A model generated the notes under the pieces. The model saw nothing but the letters and a program-made list of their open reading frames with translations. It did not search any database and had not been told where the DNA came from. A program made the translations under genes and the position numbers. From the NCBI RefSeq assembly GCF_020075495.1, contig NZ_JABYQT010000008.1, positions 86,820-150,819 of the forward strand: a DNA stretch of 64,000 nucleotides. The letters are read 5' to 3'. The DNA comes from Vreelandella aquamarina (GTDB lineage Bacteria > Pseudomonadota > Gammaproteobacteria > Pseudomonadales > Halomonadaceae). Of the stretch, positions 8,191 to 17,005 are shown piece after piece (the first letter of the stretch is position 1; each line of letters begins with the position of its first letter).

Positions 8191-9222
8191 CTACGCCTCG
8201 CTTGGCAGCAGTGCCCTGCGCCTCAACTGCTCGGCCAGGGCAGAGGCATCCGGCACGCTGGCGACCAGGGTATCGGGAAGAATGACTTCCAGGCGGGAGT
8301 CCTGGCGCCAGGCGCTGCTTTCGAATGTCAGCGCTCCATCGGCGCGGTTGAGCCGTTGCCAGCCGCTGGAGGTATGAAACACCCCCTTGATGCGTGCGCT
8401 GCCGGGAAGCTCGCTCAGCACGTGGGCCAACTGGTCCAGGTCGAAATGCTCGGCAGGGTGCCAGCGCAAGCCGAGGCTTGTGTAGCCAAGCGCGGTGCCG
8501 GTTTCTTTTTGTACGCTGCCGCGGGGCGGTGGAGCGTCAAAAAAGCTGCCTTCGAGGCTGGGCGGGGCGTTCAGCGTGCGGTGCGCATCGGGCACGGCAA
8601 GCTCTCCCGCCTGGCTGTGGCCGCTGCCGGTCAGGCGTTCGAGCGGCAGTTCACCATTGGCAACCGGTTCGATCCACTTGGGGGGCGGCCATAGCGCTTC
8701 GGCAAACTGCTGGGCGGCCTGGCGCTGGGCAGGTGTTGCGTGATCGAGCATGGTCAGCGCCACCGCATCGGCAATGGCCAGCTGGTCCTGAAAGGTTTCA
8801 TGAGTGCGGGCGCGCTCGTCTTCCAGGCGCCGCGGGTCCAGGGTGGCGATGATGTCGCGCACCTCCACCACCTCGGCAAACGCCTCGCCGCGCAGCAGGT
8901 CCAGGAGTCCTGCTGGATGGCCAAGGCCCGAAGGCTCGATGATCACGCGGTCGGGCTTGCTGCGCGCGAGCAGATTGACCAGCGCCGCCTGAAGCACGAA
9001 AGCGAGCTGGCAGCACAGGCAGCCGCCGGGCAAGCCCTTGATCACCACGTCGTCACGGCTTTCGAACATGGCCTGATCGATCCCGATCTGGCCGAACTCG
9101 TTGACCAGCACGGCCCATTTTTCATCCACAGGCTTTTGCTTGATCAGGCTGTGAATAAGCGTGGTCTTGCCGCTGCCCAGAAACCCGGTGACGATATGCA
9201 CCGGCACTTTTACGCCAGCCAC
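8191..9222 (-). CDS. COG0523 (CobW/YjiA-like) metallochaperone GTPase
   Basis: A 343-residue G3E-family GTPase. The P-loop is GFLGSGKT (13-20), the family-defining CxCC metal site is C68-L-C70-C71, and VNEFGQIGID and IIEPSGLGHP follow as switch regions. The C-terminal CobW_C domain starts near 240. The guanine-specificity motif is unusual: where relatives have S/N-K-x-D, this protein reads LTMLDHA, so nucleotide preference may be relaxed. There is no histidine-rich linker. Its stop-start spacing to moaA is 1 base, making it the last gene of the moaA-moeA-mobA-fdhD operon. That context suggests metal delivery linked to molybdenum cofactor or formate dehydrogenase; zinc is the usual guess for the family. 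Confidence 0.85.
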   Translation of the reverse strand: MAGVKVPVHIVTGFLGSGKTTLIHSLIKQKPVDEKWAVLVNEFGQIGIDQAMFESRDDVVIKGLPGGCLCCQLAFVLQAALVNLLARSKPDRVIIEPSGLGHPAGLLDLLRGEAFAEVVEVRDIIATLDPRRLEDERARTHETFQDQLAIADAVALTMLDHATPAQRQAAQQFAEALWPPPKWIEPVANGELPLERLTGSGHSQAGELAVPDAHRTLNAPPSLEGSFFDAPPPRGSVQKETGTALGYTSLGLRWHPAEHFDLDQLAHVLSELPGSARIKGVFHTSSGWQRLNRADGALTFESSAWRQDSRLEVILPDTLVASVPDASALAEQLRRRALLPSEA

Positions 9223-9223
9223 G

Positions 9224-10222
9224 CTAACCCCCGGTCATGTTCATGAAACGCACGACCTGCACGTCGCCATCGGTAGTGAAGTGGTGGCGCTCGGGCTTGA
9301 GGGGCAGAGCATCGATGATGGCCTGCTTGAGCCGCTGCATGTCGCCTGGGTAACGGCGCAGCACGGCACGCAGGTCTACCGAGTGTTCGTTGCCCAGGCA
9401 GAGCAGCAGGCGGCCCTCGACGGTCACCCGCACGCGATTGCAGGACTCGCAGAAGTTGTGGCTATGGGGCGATATGAAACCTATCCGGCTGTCGCTGTCG
9501 GCCATTTTGAAATAGCGCGACGGGCCGGGGGTGGTTTCCGTGGTCGGCAGCAACGGGTAGCGCTGCTCGATCACGGCCTGCACGTCATCGCTTGAGTAGA
9601 AGGTTTCGGCGCGGGAGTGGTCCGACACATCGCCAAGCGGCATCTCTTCGATGAAGCTGATATCCAGCCCTTCATTGCGGGCAAACTCGACCAGGTCCAG
9701 CACCTCATCCTCGTTGCGGCCCTTGAGGATCACCGCGTTGAGCTTGATGCGCTGGAAACCGGCTTCCTTGGCGGCGTGGATACCATCGATCACCTTGGCC
9801 AGATCGCCGGTGCGGGTAAGCTGCTTGAAGCGTGCCGGGTCGAGCGAATCCAGACTGATGTTGAGCCGCCGCAGCCCGCCTTCGTAAAGCCGCCTGGCAT
9901 GCTTGCGCAGGCCCGCCCCATTGGTGGTCATGGTGAAGTCGTTCAGCCCGGGCAGGGCGCCGATCTCATCGACCAGCTGCTCGATACCGCCACGTACCAG
10001 CGGCTCGCCCCCGGTAAGGCGGATCTTCTCGACGCCCATCTCGGTAAAGGCGCGGGCAATCTGACCGATCTCTTCCAGAGTGAGCACCTGCGCGCGGGGC
10101 AGAAACGTCATCTCCTCGCTCATGCAGTACACGCAGCGAAAGTCGCAGCGGTCGGTCACCGAAATACGCACATAGCTTACGCGTCGGCCAAAATCATCTA
10201 TCAACTGTTCGGTCATGGCCAT
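9224..10222 (-). CDS. moaA: GTP 3',8-cyclase (molybdenum cofactor biosynthesis MoaA)
   Basis: A radical SAM enzyme that converts GTP to 3',8-cyclo-GTP, the first step of molybdopterin synthesis. It is 332 residues long, normal for the family. The SAM cluster ligands are C26-x3-C30-x2-C33. The C-terminal second cluster is CESC followed 13 residues later by C (in VEGRLLLC). The protein ends with the family's essential GG tail. The start may be 10222 or 10216; the second forms an ATGA overlap with the moeA stop. It is part of a tight minus-strand operon with fdhD, mobA, moeA and the COG0523 GTPase. moaC, moaD and moaE are not in the window and must be elsewhere. Confidence 0.97.
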   Translation of the reverse strand: MAMTEQLIDDFGRRVSYVRISVTDRCDFRCVYCMSEEMTFLPRAQVLTLEEIGQIARAFTEMGVEKIRLTGGEPLVRGGIEQLVDEIGALPGLNDFTMTTNGAGLRKHARRLYEGGLRRLNISLDSLDPARFKQLTRTGDLAKVIDGIHAAKEAGFQRIKLNAVILKGRNEDEVLDLVEFARNEGLDISFIEEMPLGDVSDHSRAETFYSSDDVQAVIEQRYPLLPTTETTPGPSRYFKMADSDSRIGFISPHSHNFCESCNRVRVTVEGRLLLCLGNEHSVDLRAVLRRYPGDMQRLKQAIIDALPLKPERHHFTTDGDVQVVRFMNMTGG

Positions 10223-11460
10223 CTCGCTAGTGGTTGAATGCAGACTGCCTCGCCGGGTTGAGCGCCTGGCTGGTCGTCGCCTAGCTCAATCAGGCAGTTG
10301 GCAGCCACCATCGAGGTCAGGATGCCGGAGCCCTGGGCGCCGGTGTCACGCACATGCAGCACGCCCTGCGCGTCACAGCGATACACGCCGCGCAGAAAAT
10401 CGGTGCGTGCAAGGCGGCTTTTGAGCGCGGTTTCGGCAATCGCCGTCAGGCGGCGGGGTAGTGAAGGCGCCTGGCCTTCCAGGGCGCGTAAAAGCGGCAC
10501 GACAAACTGGCTGAAGGTTACCATGACCGCCACCGGATTGCCGGGCAGGCCAACAAAGGGCGTCTGCTGCTCGCCAATCAGGCCACAGGCCATCGGCCGT
10601 CCGGGACGCAGCGCCACGCGCCAGAAGGCGAGCTGACCCATTGACTGGAGCGCCTGGCGGGTGAAGTCGGCTTGGCCGACAGAGACGCCGCCGCTGGTAA
10701 TCACCAGATCGCTTTGTCGGGCGGCATCTTCCAGCGCCTGCTGAATGGCGTTGGGGTCATCGGGCAGGATACCGATGTCGATCACCTCGGCGCCCTGCTC
10801 GGTCAAAAGGCCCGTCAAGGTGAAGCGGTTGGCGTCGTAGATGGCGCTTGGAGGCAGTGCTTTCCCTGGCGCGGTCACTTCGTTGCCGGTGGAGAAGATC
10901 GCGACCCGCGCGCGGGCGGTAACGCTCACCTCGGCGTAGCCCAGTGATGCGATCAGCCCCATGGCGGCGGCGTCCAGGCGGGTGCCGGCGGCAAGGGCCA
11001 CGCTGCCGGCGCGGATGTCTTCTCCGGCCTGACGGATATGCTGGCCGCGCTTGATCCGCTCCGGCGCATTGATCGTGACATGGTCAGCCTGCTCGTCGAG
11101 CTGCTCGCGCATGATCACGGTGTCGGTACCTTCCGGCAGCGGGGCGCCGGTGGTGATGCGCACGCACTGCCCGGCGGGAACCGGCCCGGCAAACGCCTGG
11201 CCGGCGAACGCTTCACCGGCCACCGACCAGCGGGTATCCCGCGTATCGGGCCAGGCCAGGGCCACGCCGTCCATGGCCGCGTTGGTCTGCTGGGGCACGT
11301 TGATCGGCGCGGTGACGTCTGCTGCCAGACGCCGGCCATGGGCCTTTTCCAGCGGCACGCTTTCACTTCCCGTGGTGCGGGTTACCAGCGTCATCAGCGC
11401 GGTCATGGCCTCATTGACGCTGAGCATGGTTTCGCCCAGCTCAAAACAGGAAAGCGTCAT
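10213..11460 (-). CDS. moeA: Molybdopterin molybdotransferase MoeA, copy 1
   Basis: A 415-residue enzyme that inserts molybdate into adenylated molybdopterin. Visible family features are [10 protein letters not shown] in domain [21 protein letters not shown], then the MogA-like domain III with [10 protein letters not shown] and [12 protein letters not shown], and [16 protein letters not shown]. The start at 11460 is preferred because AGGAG lies 6 bases upstream and the ATG overlaps the mobA stop as ATGA; the frame is open further upstream but lacks support. A second, diverged moeA is found at 22570-23775 on the other strand, so the two may serve different enzymes or conditions. Confidence 0.95.
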   Translation of the reverse strand: MTLSCFELGETMLSVNEAMTALMTLVTRTTGSESVPLEKAHGRRLAADVTAPINVPQQTNAAMDGVALAWPDTRDTRWSVAGEAFAGQAFAGPVPAGQCVRITTGAPLPEGTDTVIMREQLDEQADHVTINAPERIKRGQHIRQAGEDIRAGSVALAAGTRLDAAAMGLIASLGYAEVSVTARARVAIFSTGNEVTAPGKALPPSAIYDANRFTLTGLLTEQGAEVIDIGILPDDPNAIQQALEDAARQSDLVITSGGVSVGQADFTRQALQSMGQLAFWRVALRPGRPMACGLIGEQQTPFVGLPGNPVAVMVTFSQFVVPLLRALEGQAPSLPRRLTAIAETALKSRLARTDFLRGVYRCDAQGVLHVRDTGAQGSGILTSMVAANCLIELGDDQPGAQPGEAVCIQPLARWP

Positions 11461-12062
11461 GGCATCTCCTTGGCGCCCATAAGCGTCTGCTCCAGGCGGT
11501 GCTTCTCTTCTTCGGTGTTCAGGTTGGCAAAGGCCTCGGGGCAGTCGGACATATCGATCTGGCACCAGGCGTGGCGCGCGTACCAACGGTCGATCTTGCG
11601 CTCGCCCTCGGCCAGAGCGGTGGCCAGGTCGTCGGCAAGCGTCGTGCGCAGCAGGGCTACCACCGGGTGCAGGCGCTCACCGTCATGGGCAACGCCGATA
11701 TCGTGCTCGCCAATGCCTGCCACCATGCGTGCCACCAGGTCCCGGGGCAGCGCAGGGGAGTCGCAGGGGGCAACCAGCAGCCAGGGCGTGCTGGCCGCCC
11801 GCAGACCGCTGTAGATGCCCATCAACGGCCCCTTGAAGCCCTCTTCGACATCGCTGATCACGCGCGCGCCCAGCAGGGCGTAACCGTCCAGATGGCGGTT
11901 GGCATTGATCAGAAGCTCATTTACCTGACCTTCGAAACGCTGCATGACGTGGGTCACCAGCGGCAGACCGGCAAAGGGCACGAGTCCCTTGTCGCGCCCG
12001 CCCATGCGGCGGCCTTCGCCGCCGGCGAGCACCAGGCCGGTAATGGAGTGAGCGGGAATCAT
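11457..12062 (-). CDS. mobA: Molybdenum cofactor guanylyltransferase
   Basis: A 201-residue nucleotidyltransferase that links GMP to Moco to make the guanine dinucleotide form (MGD), which is needed by DMSO-reductase-family enzymes such as formate dehydrogenase. The nucleotide loop is GLVLAGGEGRRMGGRDKGL at about residues 9-27, with VAPCDSPALP as the metal-binding aspartate region at about 100. It overlaps fdhD upstream and moeA downstream by 4 bases each, showing translational coupling. Its presence beside fdhD fits supply of bis-MGD to the formate dehydrogenase encoded divergently. Confidence 0.95.
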   Translation of the reverse strand: MIPAHSITGLVLAGGEGRRMGGRDKGLVPFAGLPLVTHVMQRFEGQVNELLINANRHLDGYALLGARVISDVEEGFKGPLMGIYSGLRAASTPWLLVAPCDSPALPRDLVARMVAGIGEHDIGVAHDGERLHPVVALLRTTLADDLATALAEGERKIDRWYARHAWCQIDMSDCPEAFANLNTEEEKHRLEQTLMGAKEMP

Positions 12063-12916
12063 ACGCCTGCCTCCTTGGAGGTTCTGGCCGCAGGCGGCCG
12101 GGGTGGAGGGCTATCAAGCGTCAGCCGGGCGCCGGCGTTGATGGCCTGGAACTGCTTGCCCTTGGCTCGGGCGATCAGCATGACCCCGAAGCGCTCGGCA
12201 AGTTCCACGCCTTTCTGGGTTACGCCGGAGCGCGATACCAGCACGCTGATGCCCATCTGCGCCACTTTCAGCACCATCTCGGAGGTCAGGCGCCCGGTGG
12301 TGTAGAAAATATCCGCATCACTGCTTGCCGCCTGGGCCAGCCACTGGCGCCCGGCGAGCGTATCCACGGCGTTATGGCGGCCTACGTCTTCCACGAAATC
12401 GAGCACTGCTGTCTGGTGGCACAGCGCACAGCCATGTACGGCGCCCGCGTTTTTATAGGTATCATTATACGCGTTCAGATTAGTGAGCAGTTGATAGAGG
12501 TCAGATTGAGCAAGCGTCGTGGCGGGCAGGGCGGCCAAGGCGGTCTGCTCGAGCAGATTGCCAAACACGGTACCCTGGCCACAGCCGGTAGTGACGGTCC
12601 GGTGGCCCAGGCGGGCTTCGAGGTCATCGGGCAGGCGCTGGGTTACCACCACCGCCGACTCGACCTCCCAGTCCACCTGCACGGCGAGCAGGTCGTCGGC
12701 GGCACGAAGCAGTCCCTGGTTGCGCAGGTAGCCGACCACCAAGGCTTCCGGGGCATCGCCAAGGGTCATGAGCGTAACGATTTCACGCTTGTTGAGGTAG
12801 ACCGTCAGGGCGCGTTCGGCGGCAATGGATTGCTGGCGTATCTCGCCGTAGGCGTCCATGATGTCAATGGTGGTAGTGGCCGGCAAGCGGGCACGGCTTA
12901 ACTGAAGGGCGGGCAT
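12059..12916 (-). CDS. fdhD: Formate dehydrogenase accessory sulfurtransferase FdhD
   Basis: FdhD moves sulfur from the cysteine desulfurase IscS to the Mo-bis-MGD cofactor, a step required for active formate dehydrogenase. It has 285 residues from the chosen start. The redox pair CALC (C163, C166) in GAVHGCALCHQ matches the essential cysteines of the E. coli protein. TTGCGQGTVF and VEDVGRHNAVDTLAG are further family blocks. An in-frame TTG lies two codons upstream, but the ATG at 12916 has GAGGA about 6 bases before it. It is divergent from the DUF3305 gene with about 130 bases between, probably a shared control region for the whole island. Confidence 0.96.
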   Translation of the reverse strand: MPALQLSRARLPATTTIDIMDAYGEIRQQSIAAERALTVYLNKREIVTLMTLGDAPEALVVGYLRNQGLLRAADDLLAVQVDWEVESAVVVTQRLPDDLEARLGHRTVTTGCGQGTVFGNLLEQTALAALPATTLAQSDLYQLLTNLNAYNDTYKNAGAVHGCALCHQTAVLDFVEDVGRHNAVDTLAGRQWLAQAASSDADIFYTTGRLTSEMVLKVAQMGISVLVSRSGVTQKGVELAERFGVMLIARAKGKQFQAINAGARLTLDSPPPRPPAARTSKEAGV

Positions 12917-13048
12917 CCGCAATCCTCGCTGGTCACTGGTCAGGCGCTGCTATGGATGAATGAGCAATAGTAGAGTAAAACACGCCCTGTTGACGATGAT
13001 GGCGTTCAAGAGGCTTACTTGTCTACCCGTTCAAGGTGTTCACCTCCC

Positions 13049-13489
13049 ATGCACGATAATTTACGCACGCTCAGCGTGACCCTGGCCGCCGAGCCCAAGC
13101 AGATGAAGGGCTTTACGCTCACTCAGTGGCGGATTGCTCAACTGACGCCGGGCGAGCAGGGGGATTACCCGCTGGGCCTTCAGCTTACCATGACCGAGCG
13201 TGCCGCCTACCGCTTCAACCTGAGTTCCACGTCGCCCAGACTGTTCGTGCGCGCCGGCTTCACCGGCCAGGCCCCAAGGCCCGATGCGATTACCGCCAGT
13301 CAGGACGTCGCGGCAGGCTGGCTCGACGGCGAGCAGCAGGTGTTTGAAAGCCCCATGCCGGTGGCCATTCAGGTATGGCTAGAGAGTTATCTGGCACGCC
13401 ACGGCGAAGCCCCGGTACAGGGGCGCAAGAAAAAGCGCAAGGGCGCCGGGCGGGCACAGCCCACGCCCGGCCAGGAGCCGCCCCCGTGA
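13049..13489 (+). CDS. DUF3305 protein of the formate dehydrogenase locus
   Basis: A 146-residue soluble protein that opens the plus-strand formate dehydrogenase operon. The core, with VTLAAEPKQMKGFTLTQWRI and GLQLTMTERAAYRFNLSS, matches my memory of DUF3305. The C-terminus is basic and low-complexity (GRKKKRKGAGRAQPTPG). The ATG at 13049 has AAGGTG 10 bases upstream. Function is unknown; the pairing of DUF3305 with DUF3306 beside formate dehydrogenase genes is common in proteobacteria, which suggests a maturation or assembly role (inference). Its stop overlaps the next start as GTGA. Confidence 0.75.
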   Translation: MHDNLRTLSVTLAAEPKQMKGFTLTQWRIAQLTPGEQGDYPLGLQLTMTERAAYRFNLSSTSPRLFVRAGFTGQAPRPDAITASQDVAAGWLDGEQQVFESPMPVAIQVWLESYLARHGEAPVQGRKKKRKGAGRAQPTPGQEPPP

Positions 13490-14106
13490 GTCGCTGGGAG
13501 CGCTGGTCGCAGCGCAAGCGCGGTGTCGAGAGTCGCGAGGCCACCTCAGCACCGGAGGTTGACGACACCCCGGCGCAAGGCGTTGAAACCCAGGCCCCTG
13601 AGTCGCCCCAGGCAGCACCCGACGCCGGTACGCCTAGCTCCATCGAGTCTGACGCACCGGCGCCGGGCAGCCTCGATGACAGCCTGCCCGACCCTGATCT
13701 TCTGCCGGCCGGAAGCGATTTCAGCATCTTCATGGCGTCCGGGGTGAGTACGGCGCTGCGTCGGCGGGCGCTGAAGCGGCTATGGGCGACCGGCAACTAT
13801 AATGTCAGAGACGGCCTGGACGACTACGACGCGGATTATCGCCAGCAGCTCAAGCCCATGACCGATGGGTTGGCAGACAAGCTGCGTCGCTGGACGCACA
13901 AGGCGCAAGAAGCGCTGGATTCGTCTGATCATGACGAAACACGCGAACCGTCAGACGCGCCCCGTGAGGAGCCGGGCGATGACGCAAATACTTGCACTCA
14001 GCCAACGAACGCTATAGAAAGGGCCGATTCTGGAGAAAGTGCTGATAAACTTAGTGCTGTTGGGCATAAACCTGTCCGCCATGACGGCACCGACAGCGCT
14101 GACTAA
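13486..14106 (+). CDS. DUF3306 protein of the formate dehydrogenase locus
   Basis: A 206-residue protein starting at a GTG that overlaps the DUF3305 stop by 4 bases, so the pair is translationally coupled. The N-terminus (SRWERWSQRKR) and the central ALRRRALKRLWATGNYNVRDGLDDYDADY block are the conserved DUF3306 parts. The rest is acidic, proline-rich and probably disordered. It has no signal peptide or membrane segment. Function is unknown. The basic, disordered DUF3305 tail and the acidic DUF3306 linkers could interact, but that is speculation. Confidence 0.75.
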   Translation: MSRWERWSQRKRGVESREATSAPEVDDTPAQGVETQAPESPQAAPDAGTPSSIESDAPAPGSLDDSLPDPDLLPAGSDFSIFMASGVSTALRRRALKRLWATGNYNVRDGLDDYDADYRQQLKPMTDGLADKLRRWTHKAQEALDSSDHDETREPSDAPREEPGDDANTCTQPTNAIERADSGESADKLSAVGHKPVRHDGTDSAD

Positions 14107-14215
14107 AAAATAGCCCTGAATCCGATGCCGCCACCGCGCAATAAGTGCTAATAAGCGCCAAAGCGTTGGCTAATCGGACATACGGGCAAGCGGCCCGGGG
14201 CGTATTATTGCTCTA

Positions 14216-14263
14216 TGTTTAAAGAACCTGTGTTTAAAGAACCTATGTTCAAAGTTTAAAGAA
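14216..14263 (+). repeat. 15-bp direct repeats upstream of the polyferredoxin gene
   Basis: TGTTTAAAGAACCTG (14216-14230) and TGTTTAAAGAACCTA (14231-14245) are tandem copies. Degenerate copies TGTTCAAAG (14246-14254) and TTTAAAGAA (14255-14263) follow. The array lies in the 248-base gap between DUF3306 and the ferredoxin gene, about 90 bases before its ATG. It may be a regulator binding array or replication slippage. Confidence 0.7.
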
Positions 14264-14354
14264 AAAGGCATGGAAGCCGAAAACCAAGAGAAGCAGAAAC
14301 TAAAAAATAGCGCACTAGATGCTAACTAGCATGACCTCTTGACCGTGAGAATGC

Positions 14355-16088
14355 ATGAATCAAAAAATACCCCTGGCGTCCATCGACGACCAGCGTAACG
14401 CCGCTGCCCGAGAAGCCGTGCGCCAGCGTATCTCGTGGCCGGCCAACCTGACGCCAGCGAACGTGACCTACCACAGCCGTGGGCATCTTTTGCTGCTGGG
14501 TAGCGAGCGCGCCATTCACGATGCTGCTCGTGCCCTTCAAGGGCGTGGGTTGGCGTCGATCACTCTGCTGTCCACCGATGCCGAGGCGCCGCTTTCGCCC
14601 TTGGCTGGCGGCAGCGAGCCCGCTGCCCACTACGCCCTGGCCCCCGAACAGTGCCAGCAACTCACTGTCGACGGTCATCTGGGCAACTTCGCGGTCAACC
14701 TTCAGCCCGCGGATGGCGAGGCGCTCAACCTTGCCCGTGCACTGATATCCCGCGACGTGTTCGACGTAGTGCTGGACATGACCGGCGAGGGAGCTGCCTG
14801 CGACGTTTGCCGCTGGGAGCTGCCGCCGCCGGGCTACCTGACGTGGAGCACACAGCCAGCAGTGGCCGGTGAGCCGCTTGAAAGCGTGCTCGAGCGCGCC
14901 GTCGAGCTGGTCGGCGAGTTCGACAAGCCGCGCTATTTTCAGGTCAACAGCGACCTCTGCGCCCACTCCTCGAGTGGCAATATTGGCTGTACGCGCTGTC
15001 TGGACGTGTGCCCCGCCGATGCGATTACCAGCCATCAGGGGCGCATCGAATCGCGAATCGAGATTGACCCGTTCCTGTGCCAGGGCGTAGGCAGTTGCAC
15101 CAGCGCCTGCCCGACCGGGGCGATCGAGTTCCGCCTGCCGGAAACCCGCCGTCAGCAGGATACGCTGGCTACCTGGCTTGCCGCCTACCGCGACGCCGGC
15201 GGCACTCAGCCGGTCATGCGTTTTGTGACCCATGACACCCTGGATGCTGAAAAGCACGCAGGCGTGGTAACGGCAGGCCACGTGCTGGATGTGCCGCTTG
15301 AAGAGCTGGGGGCTGCAGGCCACGATCAGTGGTTGACGGCGCTTGCCAGCGGTGCGGCAGAGGTCAGAATTCAGCTGCATGAAGCGATGCCGCCTCGGCT
15401 GAGCGCGTTTCTTGAGGATCAACTGGCCCAGGCCCAGCGCTTGCTGGAAGCTCTGGGCCACGCCCCCGAGCGGGTTCAACTGATAGCCCCTGGCGAGCAG
15501 GTGGCCCGGGATGCCCTGCCGCGCCTGATGCCGCTGACCGATACCTCCCTTGCCTTGAATGAGCCGGACAAGCGCACCCGGCTCAATCGCGTGCTCGAGT
15601 GTCTGGCGGCGTTGGGCCAGCCCAGCGGCCAGCGCCACGCCGTGACCGAGCGCGCCGCCTACGGTGGCCTTGACGTGGACAGCAACGCCTGCACGCTCTG
15701 CCTTGCCTGCGTCAGCAGCTGCCCGACGCCTGCGCTGGCGGCCGGCCGCGACTCGCCGTCGCTCAGCTTCCGCGAAGCGGACTGCGTGCAGTGCGGCCTG
15801 TGCGAAAAGGCCTGCCCGGAAGATGCGATTACCCTGGTGCCCGGTTTTCTGGCCGCGCCGGAGCGTCTTGAGCGTCATGTCTGTCACGAGGAAGCGCCGT
15901 TTGAGTGCATTCGCTGCGCGAAGCCGTTTGCCACTGCCAGTACGGTCGCCATGATGAAGCAGAAGCTCGCCAATCACCCCTATTTTGCCGGTGAGGCGCT
16001 GGCGCGCCTGGAAATGTGCGAGGACTGCCGGGTGAAGGATGTCTGGCTGACCATGGCGCGCGACCCCAATGCGCAACTCAAGGTGTAA
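14355..16088 (+). CDS. Polyferredoxin-like 4Fe-4S protein of the formate dehydrogenase operon
   Basis: A 577-residue soluble iron-sulfur protein. Two 4Fe-4S motifs lie near residues 213-250 (CTRCLDVCPAD and CQGVGSCTSACPTG) and two near 445-485 (CTLCLACVSSCPTP and CVQCGLCEKACPED). Near the C-terminus two further pairs, CIRC and CEDC, could bind another metal. The N-terminal 200 residues lack cysteine clusters and resemble nothing I can name. No signal peptide is seen, so it should be cytoplasmic. Proteins of this type sit between DUF3306 and TorD in formate dehydrogenase loci and may pass electrons during cofactor maturation or link to a cytoplasmic donor (inference). Confidence 0.85.
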   Translation: MNQKIPLASIDDQRNAAAREAVRQRISWPANLTPANVTYHSRGHLLLLGSERAIHDAARALQGRGLASITLLSTDAEAPLSPLAGGSEPAAHYALAPEQCQQLTVDGHLGNFAVNLQPADGEALNLARALISRDVFDVVLDMTGEGAACDVCRWELPPPGYLTWSTQPAVAGEPLESVLERAVELVGEFDKPRYFQVNSDLCAHSSSGNIGCTRCLDVCPADAITSHQGRIESRIEIDPFLCQGVGSCTSACPTGAIEFRLPETRRQQDTLATWLAAYRDAGGTQPVMRFVTHDTLDAEKHAGVVTAGHVLDVPLEELGAAGHDQWLTALASGAAEVRIQLHEAMPPRLSAFLEDQLAQAQRLLEALGHAPERVQLIAPGEQVARDALPRLMPLTDTSLALNEPDKRTRLNRVLECLAALGQPSGQRHAVTERAAYGGLDVDSNACTLCLACVSSCPTPALAAGRDSPSLSFREADCVQCGLCEKACPEDAITLVPGFLAAPERLERHVCHEEAPFECIRCAKPFATASTVAMMKQKLANHPYFAGEALARLEMCEDCRVKDVWLTMARDPNAQLKV

Positions 16089-16708
16089 TGGCGATGAATG
16101 ATGAACAGGGCGTGATAAGCGAGACGGAGGCCATCCGTGCGGATATCTACCAGCTGCTGGCCAGCCTGATTCGCCAGCCGCCGGATACCGAGCTGCTCGA
16201 GTGGCTGGCAACGCTTGAAAGTGACGCCGACGGCAGCCGGCTTGCCGAATGCTGGGCGGCGCTGATTCAGGCAGCGCGCAGCAGTACGCCAGAGGCGCTT
16301 TCGCGGGCGCATTTCAATCATCTGGTCGGCGTCATTCAGGGCGATATCGTGCCCTACGCCTCCTTCTACCTGAATGGCGAGCTGATGGACAGCGCCCTGG
16401 TGGCGCTGCGCCGGGACCTGCGCATGCTCGGGTTCGAGCGGCGCGATGCGGTTCACGAACCCGAGGACCATCTGGCTGCCGAGTGTGAAGTCATGGCGAT
16501 GCTGATTGTTGCAAGTCGCGACGAGCAGGTCGATTTTTTCCAGCGCCATATCGCGCCCTGGGCAGGTCGCTGTTTCGCGGATATGGGCAGGCTTGAAAAT
16601 GCCTTCTACGCCGCTACCGGCCAGTTGGGCAGTGCATTTATAGAGAGTGAGCGGGCGAGCATGGAGGCGCAGGCCGCCTACCGTCCCGTGCGTATCATGA
16701 CGCCCTGA
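16088..16708 (+). CDS. TorD/DmsD-family Tat proofreading chaperone
   Basis: A 206-residue all-helical chaperone that binds the twin-arginine signal of a molybdoenzyme until the cofactor is loaded. The hallmark EPEDHLAAECEVMAML, matching the ExxDHxxxExxxM motif, lies near residues 130-145. The ATG overlaps the stop of the ferredoxin gene (TAATG); another ATG two codons on is also possible. Its client is almost certainly the formate dehydrogenase alpha subunit three genes downstream, although the tiny Tat-signal protein in between is a second candidate. Confidence 0.88.
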   Translation: MAMNDEQGVISETEAIRADIYQLLASLIRQPPDTELLEWLATLESDADGSRLAECWAALIQAARSSTPEALSRAHFNHLVGVIQGDIVPYASFYLNGELMDSALVALRRDLRMLGFERRDAVHEPEDHLAAECEVMAMLIVASRDEQVDFFQRHIAPWAGRCFADMGRLENAFYAATGQLGSAFIESERASMEAQAAYRPVRIMTP

Positions 16709-16777
16709 GGGGCAGTGGCAGCAAGCCAGGAACAGGGCCCTTGGGCCGACAACACAAGCAGAAAAGAGGATCTCCTC

Positions 16778-16981
16778 ATGCAAACGTCTCACAATCCCGA
16801 ACGCCGGCGGTTCATGAAAACAGTGGGTCTTGGCGCTGCGGCGGCAGGCGTGGGAGCGGCGGTTGGCCACGCCACGCTCGCACAGGCAGATGCACCCAAG
16901 CAGGCCGCGCCTGCGGCCCAGGCCAAGAACTATCACGAAACCGACCATATTCGGGCTTACTACGCTTCGCTGCGTGACTGA
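16778..16981 (+). CDS. Formate dehydrogenase region Tat-target small protein
   Basis: A 67-residue protein with a twin-arginine signal: ERRRFMKTVGLGAAAAG at residues 8-24, then a hydrophobic stretch and a likely cleavage site near 35-38 (LAQADA). What remains is about 30 residues ending KNYHETDHIRAYYASLRD. AGAGGA lies about 9 bases upstream of the ATG. Such mini-proteins are known to precede formate dehydrogenase alpha genes in many proteobacteria, but their function is not established. The HIRAYYASLRD tail could dock on the alpha or gamma subunit. Confidence 0.85.
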   Translation: MQTSHNPERRRFMKTVGLGAAAAGVGAAVGHATLAQADAPKQAAPAAQAKNYHETDHIRAYYASLRD

Positions 16982-17005
16982 CGGCTGAACGCCAGGAGAA
17001 TAGCC

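Noticed and set aside
12985..13012. FNR-type box between fdhD and DUF3305
   Set aside because: TTGACGATGATGGCGTTCAA has TTGA and TCAA arms, but the spacing is 12 rather than 6 bases, so it does not fit an FNR site.
14322..16211. A 629-codon minus-strand open frame across the polyferredoxin gene
   Set aside because: It mirrors the real gene, whose four iron-sulfur motifs prove the plus strand. Long antisense frames are common in GC-rich DNA. It has no family features.
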